Shown here: positions 8,682 to 17,752 of the stretch, in pieces
Layout: each line of letters opens with the position of its first letter
How positions within the stretch are numbered: position 1 is the first letter of the stretch
Source: CAZEYT01 sp964516295
GTDB lineage: Bacteria; Verrucomicrobiota; Verrucomicrobiia; Chthoniobacterales; Terrimicrobiaceae
Assembly (NCBI GenBank): GCA_964516295.1
Contig: CAZEYT010000007.1
Location: 1-56,559 of the forward strand
Length of the DNA stretch: 56,559 bases
Direction of reading: 5' to 3'
Program-made: the position numbers and the translations under genes
The notes under the pieces: model-generated
Seen by the model: the letters and a program-made list of their open reading frames with translations, nothing else
What the model was told of the DNA's origin: nothing
Database searches by the model: none

Positions 8682-10223
8682 ATGTTACCGATTTTTGCCC
8701 AAGCAGCCGCTGCGGAGTCCGACCTGCTGGAGGAGGGCATCAAATACACAAACCTCACGCTGCTCTACTTTGCGAGCGCGATTGGAATCTACGTCGCGCT
8801 CCTTTTCGGCGGCCGCCTGCTGAAGCGGCAACTCGGACTGCCTTTTGGCTGGGCCTACCATCTTTTTTGCATCGCGACCGGCCTCTACGTGCCGACGCTG
8901 TTTCCAAACATCAACCTTGGGCCGACGGAGTTCAAAGCCTTCTTCCCTTTCGTGGCGATCACGGCGACATTGGTTCTCATCGGATTCATCCGGCACTATT
9001 GCTACGACCGGTTCAAGGGCGCGCAAAACACGCAGGTTCCGAAATTTCTCAGCCAGTTTTTGTCCATCACGGTTGGCGTCGCCGCCGTGCTCATCCTGCT
9101 CGACACGGTCTATCAGGTTCCGGTGACCGGTCTGCTTGCGGGTGCGGGCATCGCGGGCATCGTTCTCGGCCTCGCGCTTCAAGATACGCTGGGCAATATC
9201 TTCAGCGGATTCGCCATTTACTTCGGCGGGCAGTTCAAAGCGGGCGATTGGCTCTTCGTGGACGACCACCACGCGCAAATCGTCGAGATCAACTGGCGCT
9301 CGACCCGCCTGCGAACCATCGATGACGTCTATCTCGACATTCCAAACAGCGAGATCACCAAACAGATCGTCGTCAACTACAGCTATCCCACAAGCCTGCA
9401 CGCGGTGCGGATGGAGATCGGGCTCGAATACGATGTCTCGCCGACGCGCGTGAAGGAAGTCCTGATCGAGACGGCGCTGAATTGTCCGCACGTCGCCCGC
9501 GAGCCGAAGCCGGATGTTTTTCTCAAGGAATTCGGCGACTGGAGCATCACCTACCAGCTCCGCTTCTGGCTGCTCGATCACCTTCACTACGACGCCGCGA
9601 ACGACCAGATCCGCACGGCGCTCTGGTTTGCTCTGAAACGTCATCGCATTGAGATTCCTTATCCGATCCAACACGAGATGTCTCTCGACCGGCCGGAGCC
9701 AAAAACCGAGGATCGCGACCTCATCCGCGAGTCGCTCGGAAAAACCATTCTCGCGCCGTGTTTGTCCCAGGCCCAACTCGAGCAACTCACCGCCGCCGCA
9801 CGAATCGTGGACTTCGGAGCGGGTGAAAACATCATTCGCCAGGACGCCGAGGCCGGTCCGATGTACGTCCTCGTCTCCGGCCGGGCGGAGGTGTGGATCA
9901 ACAATCATGGCGCACAAACCTCGGTCGCCGTTCTCGAGGCCGACGCCTGCATCGGCGAGAACTCGGTCCTCACCGGCGAACGTCGGAGCGCCACCATCCT
10001 CGCGCTTGAGGATTGCCGCGCGGTGGAGGTCGACAAGACCACCCTCGCGCCCTTGATCAGTTCCAGCCCCGAGCTCCTCGAGGCGCTGAGCGATCTTCTC
10101 GCCCGTCGCCGCCTTCAGAACGAAGGCGTAGTGGCGGAGGCGGCCGGATCGACGTCTTCGAGCCGACGCCAGGATTACCGCGCCGGATTTTTGGAGAAAC
10201 TCAAAACGTTCTTTGAAGTATGA
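8682..10223 (+). CDS. MscS-family mechanosensitive channel with C-terminal cyclic-nucleotide-binding domain
   Basis: A 513-residue inner-membrane channel. The N-terminal ~165 residues hold several hydrophobic helices (YFASAIGIYVALLF, FFPFVAITATLVLIGFI, LLAGAGIAGIVLGLALQDTL); the last is the Gly/Ala-rich MscS pore helix. An MscS beta domain with FVDDHHAQIVEINWRSTRLR follows. Residues ~370-490 form a cNMP-binding domain with PMYVLVSGRAEVW and a phosphate-cassette-like IGENSVLTGERRSATI. Related bCNG channels are gated by cyclic nucleotides. The stop overlaps the next start (ATGA at 10220), so the two are translationally coupled. Ligand and gating are inferred. Confidence 0.88.
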   Translation: MLPIFAQAAAAESDLLEEGIKYTNLTLLYFASAIGIYVALLFGGRLLKRQLGLPFGWAYHLFCIATGLYVPTLFPNINLGPTEFKAFFPFVAITATLVLIGFIRHYCYDRFKGAQNTQVPKFLSQFLSITVGVAAVLILLDTVYQVPVTGLLAGAGIAGIVLGLALQDTLGNIFSGFAIYFGGQFKAGDWLFVDDHHAQIVEINWRSTRLRTIDDVYLDIPNSEITKQIVVNYSYPTSLHAVRMEIGLEYDVSPTRVKEVLIETALNCPHVAREPKPDVFLKEFGDWSITYQLRFWLLDHLHYDAANDQIRTALWFALKRHRIEIPYPIQHEMSLDRPEPKTEDRDLIRESLGKTILAPCLSQAQLEQLTAAARIVDFGAGENIIRQDAEAGPMYVLVSGRAEVWINNHGAQTSVAVLEADACIGENSVLTGERRSATILALEDCRAVEVDKTTLAPLISSSPELLEALSDLLARRRLQNEGVVAEAAGSTSSSRRQDYRAGFLEKLKTFFEV

Positions 10224-10810
10224 CTCCGGTCCCCGAATTTGACCGCGTGAGCGACACCATCGTCACCTGGCAGGCATGGCAGGCGGAAGTGAAATGCGAC
10301 TGCGGCAGCACGGCGATTCTTGGACAGGACGGCTGGAGTGTTTTTGATCCGGTGCCGTTGGCACCCGACGCTTGGGCGGCTCTTTTGGGCGAAGCGCCCG
10401 TCGCCGGGATCCTGCTTACCAGCGGAAACCACCAGCGGGCGAGTCTCGAGCTCCGTCGGCGTTTCGGCGTTCCCATCCATGCGCCCGAGGCGGCTCGGAC
10501 GGATCTTGATGCGGATTACTGGCATGGAAACTGTGCGCGGGTTGGCGCTTTTTCGATGGTTACTCTCCCGGGCGGCGGACCCGGCGAATCGGCTTGGTGC
10601 GACGGGGAAACGCTCGTTCTCGGCGATGCCCTAATAAACCTCGATCAACTCGCGATGCTGCCCAACAGATACTGTTCCGACCCGCGGGAACTGGCTCGCT
10701 CGCTCAAAAAGCTCTCCGAGCTCAACTTCCAGAGAGCCGCCTTTGCCCACGGCCATCCGCTCGTCCACGATACCGCGCGCGTCCTTCGGGACTTTGTCAG
10801 CGCACTTTAG
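10220..10810 (+). CDS. MBL-fold-like protein lacking the metal-binding motif
   Basis: A 196-residue protein overlapping the MscS gene by ATGA. The overall pattern (VKCDCGSTAIL, DPVPLAP, AGILLTSGNHQRASLELRRRFGVPIHA, VLGDALI, FAHGHPLV) resembles a compact metallo-beta-lactamase fold. At the place where active enzymes have THxHxDHA, this protein has TSGNHQRAS, so most metal ligands are missing. It is therefore unlikely to be a typical zinc hydrolase and may bind a ligand or be a remnant. It ends tail-to-tail with the radical SAM gene on the other strand, with the two stop codons overlapping. Confidence 0.6.
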   Translation: MTPVPEFDRVSDTIVTWQAWQAEVKCDCGSTAILGQDGWSVFDPVPLAPDAWAALLGEAPVAGILLTSGNHQRASLELRRRFGVPIHAPEAARTDLDADYWHGNCARVGAFSMVTLPGGGPGESAWCDGETLVLGDALINLDQLAMLPNRYCSDPRELARSLKKLSELNFQRAAFAHGHPLVHDTARVLRDFVSAL

Positions 10811-11979
10811 TTTCTCGCGATCTCGTAGTCCCGGAGATAACACCCGGGGTCCTCGGCCCAGGGATTTCCGTATTTTTGAAAAGCCCGAACGCGGAAACCG
10901 CCGCCGCAGACTTCCTGAAACCGGCATTCGGCGCAGCGTCCTTCCAAGCGCGGCAGTCTGTTTCGCAGACCTCCGAGGATTTCATCGTTCTGGCTGTTCT
11001 CCCAAATCTCGCTGAACGGTCGTTCTTTCACATTGCCGAGGTGGTGGGTTTGCCAGAACTGGTCGGGGTGGACATTTCCCTGGCTGTCGATGTTGGAGAT
11101 TCCGGTTCCGGAACTGTGCCGGCCGCCCCCGTTCCATGTGAGGAGCCGCCAGATTTCATCCGCACGCTCCGGGTCCCGGCGGCGCATCATCATCCAAAAA
11201 AACGCCCCGTCCGCCGGCTGATCAACCGTGAGCACTTCGCGGGGATTTCCCCCACGGTTCCACCGGAGAACCGCATCTGCAATCTGCCGCAGCGCGGCCC
11301 GTGTCTCGCCGGGCGGGAGCAGTCCGAGATCCGCCCCGCGGCCGCTGTAAACCAGATGATAAAAGCAAACGCGCGGAATATCCTCATCTTCGATAAACCG
11401 CAGGATTTCCCCGAGCTGCCCGGCGGTTTGCCGCGTGAGCGTGAGGCGCAGGCCCACCTTCTGGCCGGCGCCGCGACAGTGGCGGAACGCCTCCACGGCT
11501 TTTTCAAAGGCACCCGTCCGTCCGCGGAAGGCGTCGTGACCGGCCCCGATGCCGTCGAGCGAGATGCCCACATACGTGATCCCGAGATCCTTGAGCCGCC
11601 CGGCCGCGTGGGAATCGATCCGCGTCCCGTTCGTGGAAACCGTCACCCGAAGACCCTGCGAAATGGCATAGCCTGCGAGATCGAAGAAATGCGGGTGGAG
11701 CATCGGCTCACCGCCCGACAAAAGAATCGCCGGCACCTGATAGGCCGCCAGGTCGTCGATCACGTCGATGCTTTGTTGGAGCGACAGTTCGCCGTCGTAA
11801 TGCTTCGAGGTCGAATTGGAGTAACAATGAATGCAGCGCAGGTTGCAGCGGCGGGTGATGTTCCAGACAACGACCGGACGGCGGGTCGAGGCTGTTGTGG
11901 GTGCTCCCATTCCCTCGCCATAGCGAAGGCCATCGGCCGGCTGGGGGGTGCCACAGAGGAGTTTGGTAACGTTGATCAT
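10807..11979 (-). CDS. Radical SAM/SPASM protein, NirJ1/AhbC-like
   Basis: A 390-residue radical SAM enzyme starting at the ATG that overlaps the preceding gene's stop (ATGA, 11976-11979). The N-terminus MINVTKLLCGTPQPADGLRY is characteristic of the NirJ1/AhbC group. The SAM [4Fe-4S] motif is CNLRCIHC near residue 47, followed by SGGEPMLHP and VSTNGTRI. The SPASM-type C-terminus has CAECRFQEVCGG and DPGCYL. AhbC converts 12,18-didecarboxysiroheme to Fe-coproporphyrin III in siroheme-dependent heme synthesis; NirJ acts in heme d1 synthesis. The role here is inferred. An upstream ATG at 12081 would lie inside the partner gene and is rejected. Confidence 0.8.
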   Translation of the reverse strand: MINVTKLLCGTPQPADGLRYGEGMGAPTTASTRRPVVVWNITRRCNLRCIHCYSNSTSKHYDGELSLQQSIDVIDDLAAYQVPAILLSGGEPMLHPHFFDLAGYAISQGLRVTVSTNGTRIDSHAAGRLKDLGITYVGISLDGIGAGHDAFRGRTGAFEKAVEAFRHCRGAGQKVGLRLTLTRQTAGQLGEILRFIEDEDIPRVCFYHLVYSGRGADLGLLPPGETRAALRQIADAVLRWNRGGNPREVLTVDQPADGAFFWMMMRRRDPERADEIWRLLTWNGGGRHSSGTGISNIDSQGNVHPDQFWQTHHLGNVKERPFSEIWENSQNDEILGGLRNRLPRLEGRCAECRFQEVCGGGFRVRAFQKYGNPWAEDPGCYLRDYEIARN

Positions 11980-13046
11980 GAGAGAAGGGCCGCTTCCGCG
12001 GCGGGTTGGTAGGAGCAGCAGGGTTCTTCTGCGAGATAGTCCCCGGTGGTCGCATAGGCCCGCGCCCGCGACCCGCCGCAAATCTTCCGATACTCACAGC
12101 GCCCGCATTTTCCGCCGAGACCGTCGGAATTCCGCAGCGCGCGAAACACTTCGGAATTCCGGTAAACATCGAGCAGATTGTCGGTCCAAAGATTCCCGCA
12201 AGAAATCGGCAGGAACCCGCTCGGCTGGATGTCGCCGCGATGCGAGACAAAGACAAACCCGCGGCCGTCATTGGTAGGAGCGAACCGCCAAGTGGGCGCC
12301 GATCCCTCGCCGGCCCGGCGCCGCTGCGCCATGACGCGCCGGAAATGCGGGCCTTCCGTGGTTTTCACCGGAATCCCCGTGCGCGCTTGAAAGTCCGCAA
12401 GCCGGGTCCAGAGCTCCTCGGTCTCGGCGGCATCGAGCATTTCGCCAAGTCCGGCGCGCCCGGTGGGAACAACAAGAAAGATGCTCCACATTTTCGGGCG
12501 GAATTTTTCGATCACGGGAACAAATCGCTCCCATTCGTGGAAGTTCGAGCGGGAAAACGTTGTGTTGATTTGATACTCGAGACCCGCCGCATCGGCCTTG
12601 GCAATCGCCCGCTGCGTCCAATCCCATGTGCCGCGCACACCGCGGAATGCGTCGTGCGACTCGCGCCCGGCCCCGTCGAGACTCAGCGAAAGACGCTCCA
12701 CACCCGCCTGCCGCCATTCGGAAAAATCCTCGCTCAGAAGACGCGGCGTCGCACTCGGACTCACCGCCACGCGCAAACCGCGGGCGGTCGCCCGGCGCAC
12801 GATGTGCGTGAGATCCGGACGGCTCGCAGGATCGCCCCCGGTGAGAATAAAAAACGACGGCCGGGCCTCCGCGACCTGATCGAGCACCATTTCAATATCA
12901 TTCCCGGAAAACTCCTGCGGATCGCGCCGCGGCTGCGCGGTGGCCCGACAATGGCGGCACGCGAGCGCACATCGCCTCGTGACCTCCCAGATAATGATGA
13001 CAGGATGATCGTCGAGCAAAAGTGGTCCGCGCATGCCTCGCACCAT
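11976..13046 (-). CDS. Radical SAM/SPASM protein, AhbD-like (TIGR04053-like)
   Basis: A 356-residue radical SAM protein and the first gene of a two-gene operon with the NirJ1/AhbC-like enzyme. It carries IIIWEVTRRCALACRHC (CxxxCxxC near residue 27), LTGGDPASRPDL, SLSLDGAGRESHDAFRGV and the SPASM cysteines CGRCEYRKICGGSRARAY. These fit the AhbD/TIGR04053 group. AhbD makes heme from Fe-coproporphyrin III; pairing with an AhbC-like gene supports a tetrapyrrole role, but TIGR04053 proteins also occur without known substrate. The start could also be the ATG at 13034, four codons in. Confidence 0.78.
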   Translation of the reverse strand: MVRGMRGPLLLDDHPVIIIWEVTRRCALACRHCRATAQPRRDPQEFSGNDIEMVLDQVAEARPSFFILTGGDPASRPDLTHIVRRATARGLRVAVSPSATPRLLSEDFSEWRQAGVERLSLSLDGAGRESHDAFRGVRGTWDWTQRAIAKADAAGLEYQINTTFSRSNFHEWERFVPVIEKFRPKMWSIFLVVPTGRAGLGEMLDAAETEELWTRLADFQARTGIPVKTTEGPHFRRVMAQRRRAGEGSAPTWRFAPTNDGRGFVFVSHRGDIQPSGFLPISCGNLWTDNLLDVYRNSEVFRALRNSDGLGGKCGRCEYRKICGGSRARAYATTGDYLAEEPCCSYQPAAEAALLS

Positions 13047-13147
13047 TTCAGCACGCCGCGATTCTTTCCTTGATCGGCATCAATCATTCTCAGAAAGACA
13101 AATCCGACCTCGACCACGCGCGTCAAACCGGCTCCATAATCATCGCC

Positions 13148-13501
13148 ATGGCTGAAGCAAGTTTGTTGGATTGGGAGCAAATCGATATGATTGCGGACGG
13201 ATACACGCCGGAGTTTTTGGAAATTCTCCGGGAGTTTGCAACCGAGCTCCCGGCATTGATCGATGCCCTGTCCGCTGCCGGTGAGGCAAACGACCTTGCC
13301 GAAGTCGCCCGCGTCGCGCATCAGATCAAAGGCAGTGCGGCGAATTTCGGGTTTCGCGCCGTCAGCGCGATGGCGGCATCGATTGAGACGGCCGCGAAGG
13401 CGGGGACGTGGGATGAATTCCCGGCCCGTTCGGCCGAAGCTACCGCCCTGTGGAACGCCTCACTGGCCGAACTGCGCGCCCAGCCCGGGGTGGATATCTG
13501 A
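13148..13501 (+). CDS. Hpt domain phosphotransfer protein
   Basis: A 117-residue stand-alone histidine phosphotransfer domain. The active histidine is H58 in VAHQIKGSAANFGFRAV, the classic Hpt motif, within a predicted four-helix bundle. Such proteins relay phosphate between hybrid sensor kinases and response regulators in the cytosol. No kinase or receiver gene is nearby, so its partners are encoded elsewhere. The ATG at 13148 is preferred; an in-frame ATG at 13022 would add 42 residues unlike the family and overlap the divergent gene. Confidence 0.85.
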   Translation: MAEASLLDWEQIDMIADGYTPEFLEILREFATELPALIDALSAAGEANDLAEVARVAHQIKGSAANFGFRAVSAMAASIETAAKAGTWDEFPARSAEATALWNASLAELRAQPGVDI

Positions 13502-13503
13502 GT

Positions 13504-14078
13504 TTATTTCCAGGGATCGTGCTGCACGCGATAAAAAGCGTCGCGCAGCAGACTCTCGCCATAAACGACGCGGAACCCGATATTGTTCCGCCGACGAAAC
13601 GGAAGGATTTTTTCGCGATACGACGAGGCGAGAATCGTCTCCTTGTCGTTGAAACACGAAGCCCCGCGGGAGGCCGACCGCTGCGCTGCACTCGAGATCC
13701 GTCGGCAGACGGTCAGCGAAGGGAGCGCGGATCAGCCCGAGCTTTTGCTCGCGTTCGGTGAGCCACTCACAAAATGCCGTCGCCTCTTCCCAAGAAACAC
13801 CCACGACCGGGTGGTCCGGCTCCTGCTCGAAGTCGCGGCGCGGCTGCGTGCGGCCCTTCTTGCGACAAAACGCCTCGAAATCACAAACCCGCACCGGGCA
13901 AATGCTGAAGAGCGTTCGGAATCGCAACGAAGCGCATGCCCAGGCAATTCACAAACGGCATCTCCCGGGACGCCGTCGCGGGATCCGACGTTGTTTTCCA
14001 ACCGGAGGCCTGTTCCTCGGCGACACGACCGCGCTCAAACGCGATGGCCGCGATCAGACGCCGCCGGTCACTTTTCAT
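13504..14078 (-). pseudogene. Broken SUMF1 (formylglycine-generating enzyme-like) gene
   Basis: Three pieces of a SUMF1/FGE-sulfatase-fold protein lie in three different frames of the minus strand. The N-terminal piece (14078 to about 13930) has MPFVNCLGMRFVAIPNA; the middle piece (about 13925-13670) has DHPVVGVSWEEATAFCEWL and RLPTDLECSAAVGL, where the usual Trp of the LPTDxEW motif is Cys; the C-terminal piece (about 13670-13504) has ETILASSYREKILPFRRRNN then GFRVV and ends at TAA. Between AVGLPRG and the C-terminal piece, roughly a hundred residues usual in the family are missing. Two frameshifts plus a deletion mean the gene is dead. Tail-to-tail with the Hpt gene. Confidence 0.8.
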
Positions 14079-14156
14079 GACAAGCCGTCCATGGGACTCT
14101 TAGTCACCGTGCGGGGAATTTGACAAGACCCATTCCGGGCCTCAATCTCCGAAACT

Positions 14157-14732
14157 GTGAACCCGCTGTTTCGCATCTTTCATCGCAAAGTTGCTCCCTG
14201 GCTTGTTATTCCGCTCCTCATCGCACTCAGCACAGGCATCGCCTACCGCCTCGGACGCGCGTGGTTCCACTTGGAAAAGGAACTGGGATGGAAGATCCTC
14301 GACATCCACACAGGCGAATGGCTCGGACACTGGGGCTCGGCCGTGTATGTTGGACTCACCGGCCTGGGTTTGCTGGCGATGATTTTCAGCGGCGCGACCC
14401 TTCTGTGGAAAAGTCGTGCCAAGCTCGCCCTTCGTGTCCGCCACCGCGTCGCCGCAGGCATCCTGCTCCTGCCGCTGACCGCTTCGGCGATTACCGGACT
14501 GGCTTATAAGTTTGGCGAAGAGTTCTTTCATATCTCGGACGAGACCCAGGACGTGCTGATGATGATTCATCAAGGTTCGTGGCTCGGCAAAGACTTCGCC
14601 CCGTTCTATGTTTTGTTTGTCGGACTCGGTCTGCTTTTTCTTTTGTGGACCGGAATGCAAATGACCGGAGTGTTTCGAAAGAAGCCGGCTGGCGCTGGAA
14701 TGGCTCGCGCCGATCGCGCTGCGGGGTTATAG
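14157..14732 (+). CDS. PepSY-associated-type membrane protein
   Basis: A 191-residue inner-membrane protein with a GTG start at 14157 (frame set by VIPLLIALSTGIAYRLGRAW). Four hydrophobic helices are visible: about residues 15-35, 62-84, 98-116 and 148-168. The pattern resembles PepSY-associated TM proteins, including conserved His residues in loops (HTGEWLG, HQGSWLG, two similar motifs suggesting an internal duplication). Some PepSY_TM proteins act in metal or heme reduction, but no such role can be shown here. It overlaps no neighbour; the MscS gene begins 23 bases later. Confidence 0.6.
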   Translation: MNPLFRIFHRKVAPWLVIPLLIALSTGIAYRLGRAWFHLEKELGWKILDIHTGEWLGHWGSAVYVGLTGLGLLAMIFSGATLLWKSRAKLALRVRHRVAAGILLLPLTASAITGLAYKFGEEFFHISDETQDVLMMIHQGSWLGKDFAPFYVLFVGLGLLFLLWTGMQMTGVFRKKPAGAGMARADRAAGL

Positions 14733-14755
14733 AAGGCGGCGTGCGATTTCATTTC

Positions 14756-16969
14756 ATGCGGTGGTTGGTGTGCGGGCTTTGCGTCTGGGGCGCGCTGCCG
14801 ACGAACGTGCCCGCCCAAGAAATCAAAACGCTTTTAGAAGCGCTCGGACAGCCGGCGCCATCGACTCCGCAAACTCCGGTCCGTTCGATTGAGGAAGAGC
14901 TCGTCTGGGCTCGTGCCGAAGTCGCCGCCGCGCAGGAGGTTTTGTCCCCCGAGTCCGAAAAAGCCATCGCCGCGCAATTGTCCGCCGCAGGGCTCCCGGC
15001 GGATCGGCTCGAGGATTTCCGGGCCGCCTCGCGCGACATCCAGCGAAACCTTCAAGGTGCCATCACTCTCCTCACGGGACTTTCCGACCTCGAGCGCGAG
15101 GCCGCCGAGACGCCGGTCGTGGAGCCGCCGACCACCGAGGAAGAGGCCGTGGTGCTGCGGGAGCAAAAGCGGCGCGCCGAGCTGGCCGCCCGGGCCGCCT
15201 CCGGGGACGGGGAGCTCTTCTCCCGGCTCGCCGCCCAGTCGACAGCCGTCACTGCCGGGATCGAGCGCGAGATCCGGCAGATCCGCGAGGAGCTGAGCAC
15301 GGCCCGCGGCGATGAGGCCCGCAACCGCGCCGAATCCCGCCTCGCCCTGGCAGAGTGGCAAAAACGCGCCGCCGAGTCCGCGGCGTTTTTCAATCGCTGG
15401 CGGCTTTATCAGCAGGAACTCGTCGCGAAACGCTCGACGGCTCGCGTCCAGGCCCTGGCGCAGGTTCTCCAACGAACCGGCTTCGACCGTCAAATCGCCG
15501 GTGACCGGGCAACCCGACAACTGGCCCTTCTGGAAACCGAGGTTGCCGACGTCGAGGCCCGGATCAAGTCCATGGAAACCACCCTCCACGGGGCCATGGA
15601 AGCTCGGACAAAACTCGAGCAGAGTCCCAGTCCCGACCCCCGCCGCCTGGCCACCGCCCGCCAACTCGTCGAAGCCGCGCAAAGCCTGCTCCTGACGCTC
15701 CAGGGCGACCTCACCCTGCTCCAGATCGAGCGCAGCCATTGGCAGGCCGTGAGCCGCCTCAGTGGAAACCTCGACGAGACCGAGCTTCGCAAAGCGCTCA
15801 CGCAATCCGACGAAGCCCAGCGGACACTCACGGACAGCCGGCCGTTGCTGGAACGCCGTTTGCAGGAGGCCCGGGACACGCTCACGGCCGCCGAGCAGGA
15901 TGCCACCGAGGCCGGCGCGCCGGCTCCCCTCCAGGCCTCCCGGGAAAAGGTCGTCGCTCTGGCTCGCGACCGCGTCGAGGAACTTTCCGACCTTCTCGCC
16001 CGCGCGTCTCAAATGGTCACGCTCCGGGAGGAATTTCGCACCGAGGTGGAAGCCAACCTCCGCCACCAAACCCTCGCCGAACGCGCCCGGAGGAGCTGGG
16101 CGCATTTCGTCTCCACGGTTGAAGCCATCTGGGCTTTCGAGCCCTACCCGTTCGGCAACAGCCGGGTGACGGTCGGGAAAGTCGTTATGGCGGTCACGGG
16201 CGTCCTGCTCGCGCTCCTGCGGGCGGGTTTGGCATCGCGGGCGTCGTCACGCGCCGCGCGGCGGAGTTTCAAGTTCGACGAGGGCCAGACCGCGATGGTG
16301 CAAAAGATCGTCTTTTTCCCTTTCGCCGCGCTCCTTGTTTTCACCGTGCTGAATTGGCTGAGCATCCCGCTCACCGCCTTCGCCTTCCTCGGCGGCGCGC
16401 TGGCCATCGGCATCGGCTTCGGCGCGCAAACCCTGATGAACAACTTCATCAGCGGGCTCATCCTGCTGACCGAACGCCAGATCAAAATCGGCGACATCAT
16501 CGAAGTCGATGGAAACACCGGCCGGATCACGCACCTCGGAAGCCGCTGCTCGCGCCTGCGGAAGTTCAACGGCGTCGAGGTCCTCATTCCCAACAGTTCG
16601 TTTCTCGAAAAAGACGTTGTGAACTGGACACTCAACGATCCGCAGCACCGCTTCGACTTTGCGGTAGGTGCCGCCTACGGATCGCCGGTGGAAAAAGTCA
16701 TCGCCATCCTGCAGGAAGCCGTCAACGCCGAGCCCGAGGTTCTTCGCGATCCGGCACCGGGAGTGTTTTTCGAGGAATTCGCCGACAGCGCGCTCGTCTT
16801 CCGGGTGTATTTTTGGGTCGAAGTCGGCGGGCTCACGGATTCGCGCCTCGTCGGCAGCAACATCCGGCGGCGGATCGCGGAGGACTTTGCCAAAGCCGGA
16901 GTCGAGATGCCTTTCCCGCAGCGCGATTTGCATGTGCGGGCACCCCTCACCGTCCGGCTCGAGAAGTAG
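14756..16969 (+). CDS. Large MscS/MscK-type mechanosensitive channel
   Basis: A 737-residue protein with the start at 14756, where a signal peptide begins (MRWLVCGLCVWGALPTNVPA). Residues ~25-430 are rich in Glu, Arg and Ala and look like a long periplasmic coiled coil, as in MscK/KefA. Hydrophobic helices begin near residue 465; the pore helix region is FLGGALAIGIGFGAQTLMNN, followed by the MscS beta domain (IKIGDIIEVDGNTGRI) and a C-terminal alpha/beta domain. The channel would release solutes under hypo-osmotic shock. An upstream in-frame ATG at 14579 lies in the preceding gene and is rejected. Second MscS homologue in the window. Confidence 0.9.
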   Translation: MRWLVCGLCVWGALPTNVPAQEIKTLLEALGQPAPSTPQTPVRSIEEELVWARAEVAAAQEVLSPESEKAIAAQLSAAGLPADRLEDFRAASRDIQRNLQGAITLLTGLSDLEREAAETPVVEPPTTEEEAVVLREQKRRAELAARAASGDGELFSRLAAQSTAVTAGIEREIRQIREELSTARGDEARNRAESRLALAEWQKRAAESAAFFNRWRLYQQELVAKRSTARVQALAQVLQRTGFDRQIAGDRATRQLALLETEVADVEARIKSMETTLHGAMEARTKLEQSPSPDPRRLATARQLVEAAQSLLLTLQGDLTLLQIERSHWQAVSRLSGNLDETELRKALTQSDEAQRTLTDSRPLLERRLQEARDTLTAAEQDATEAGAPAPLQASREKVVALARDRVEELSDLLARASQMVTLREEFRTEVEANLRHQTLAERARRSWAHFVSTVEAIWAFEPYPFGNSRVTVGKVVMAVTGVLLALLRAGLASRASSRAARRSFKFDEGQTAMVQKIVFFPFAALLVFTVLNWLSIPLTAFAFLGGALAIGIGFGAQTLMNNFISGLILLTERQIKIGDIIEVDGNTGRITHLGSRCSRLRKFNGVEVLIPNSSFLEKDVVNWTLNDPQHRFDFAVGAAYGSPVEKVIAILQEAVNAEPEVLRDPAPGVFFEEFADSALVFRVYFWVEVGGLTDSRLVGSNIRRRIAEDFAKAGVEMPFPQRDLHVRAPLTVRLEK

Positions 16970-17017
16970 CGGCTTGTCGAATGCCCGCCCGGCGTTCACA
17001 TTGCTCGGCTTGATGCC

Positions 17018-17752
17018 ATGGACGGTCTGACGACTTCGATCATGAACCCTCTGGAGGTGCGGATGGGTTACAAGTTCCGCAACGCGCTCCTGCTCGCCGA
17101 GGCACTCACGCATCCCAGCATCTCGCTGGAGCGGAAAAATTACCCGTTCGACAATCAGCGGCTCGAGTTTTTGGGCGACTCCGTCATTCAAGTCGTTGTC
17201 ACCGAGCACCTCTACCGGATGTTCCCGGATTTCAGCGAAGGGCGGTTGACCAAGCTGCGGACGCGGATTGTTTCGCGCACCGCTCTGCGCGAGCGGGCGG
17301 CCGCTCTCGACCTGGGGAGTTTTCTCATGATGGGGCGCGGCGAGGAAGCCAGCGGCGGGCGTGACCGGGCGTCGACCCTCGCGGACGCCTACGAAGCCGT
17401 CGTCGGCGCCATCTATCTCGATGGCGGATTTGAGGCCTCGCGCATGTTTATTCTCCAGCAGATGGACGAGATTTTTGCGGACCTCGCCTCGCAACCCGAA
17501 GAGATCAACCCCAAAGGATTTCTTCAGGAAAAATTGCAATCCATCGCGCCAAACGCGCCGCAATACGAGCTCCTGTCCCAGACCGGCCCCGAGCACTCGA
17601 AGCAATTCGTGTGTCGTGTCGTTTGGAATGGGATCGAGCTCGGCCGCGGGGAGGGTCACAGCAAAAAAGAAGCGCAGGTGGCTGCGGCGGAGATTGCGCT
17701 CCGCGACCGGGTCTGGGAAAAAGACCGGCGCCGCAAGGCTTCCGCCGCATGA
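17018..17752 (+). CDS. rnc: Ribonuclease III
   Basis: A 244-residue RNase III, which cleaves double-stranded RNA in rRNA and mRNA maturation. The catalytic signature NQRLEFLGDSV is at residues 46-56, with ADAYEAVVGAIYLDGG carrying the second set of acidic metal ligands. A C-terminal dsRNA-binding domain follows (NPKGFLQEKLQ ... HSKKEAQVAAAEIAL). The start could be ATG 17018 or the ATG eight codons later. Its stop overlaps the next gene (ATGA at 17749). Confidence 0.95.
   Translation: MDGLTTSIMNPLEVRMGYKFRNALLLAEALTHPSISLERKNYPFDNQRLEFLGDSVIQVVVTEHLYRMFPDFSEGRLTKLRTRIVSRTALRERAAALDLGSFLMMGRGEEASGGRDRASTLADAYEAVVGAIYLDGGFEASRMFILQQMDEIFADLASQPEEINPKGFLQEKLQSIAPNAPQYELLSQTGPEHSKQFVCRVVWNGIELGRGEGHSKKEAQVAAAEIALRDRVWEKDRRRKASAA

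Noticed and set aside
8558..8683. N-terminal extension of RuvB from the ATG at 8683
   Set aside because: The extra 42 residues are Arg/Pro-rich and unlike RuvB; the 330-residue form has the normal length. Not fully excluded.
13583..14080. Plus-strand ORF over the SUMF1 remnant
   Set aside because: The minus strand reads as consecutive SUMF1 motifs in three frames; the plus-strand protein is compositional noise.
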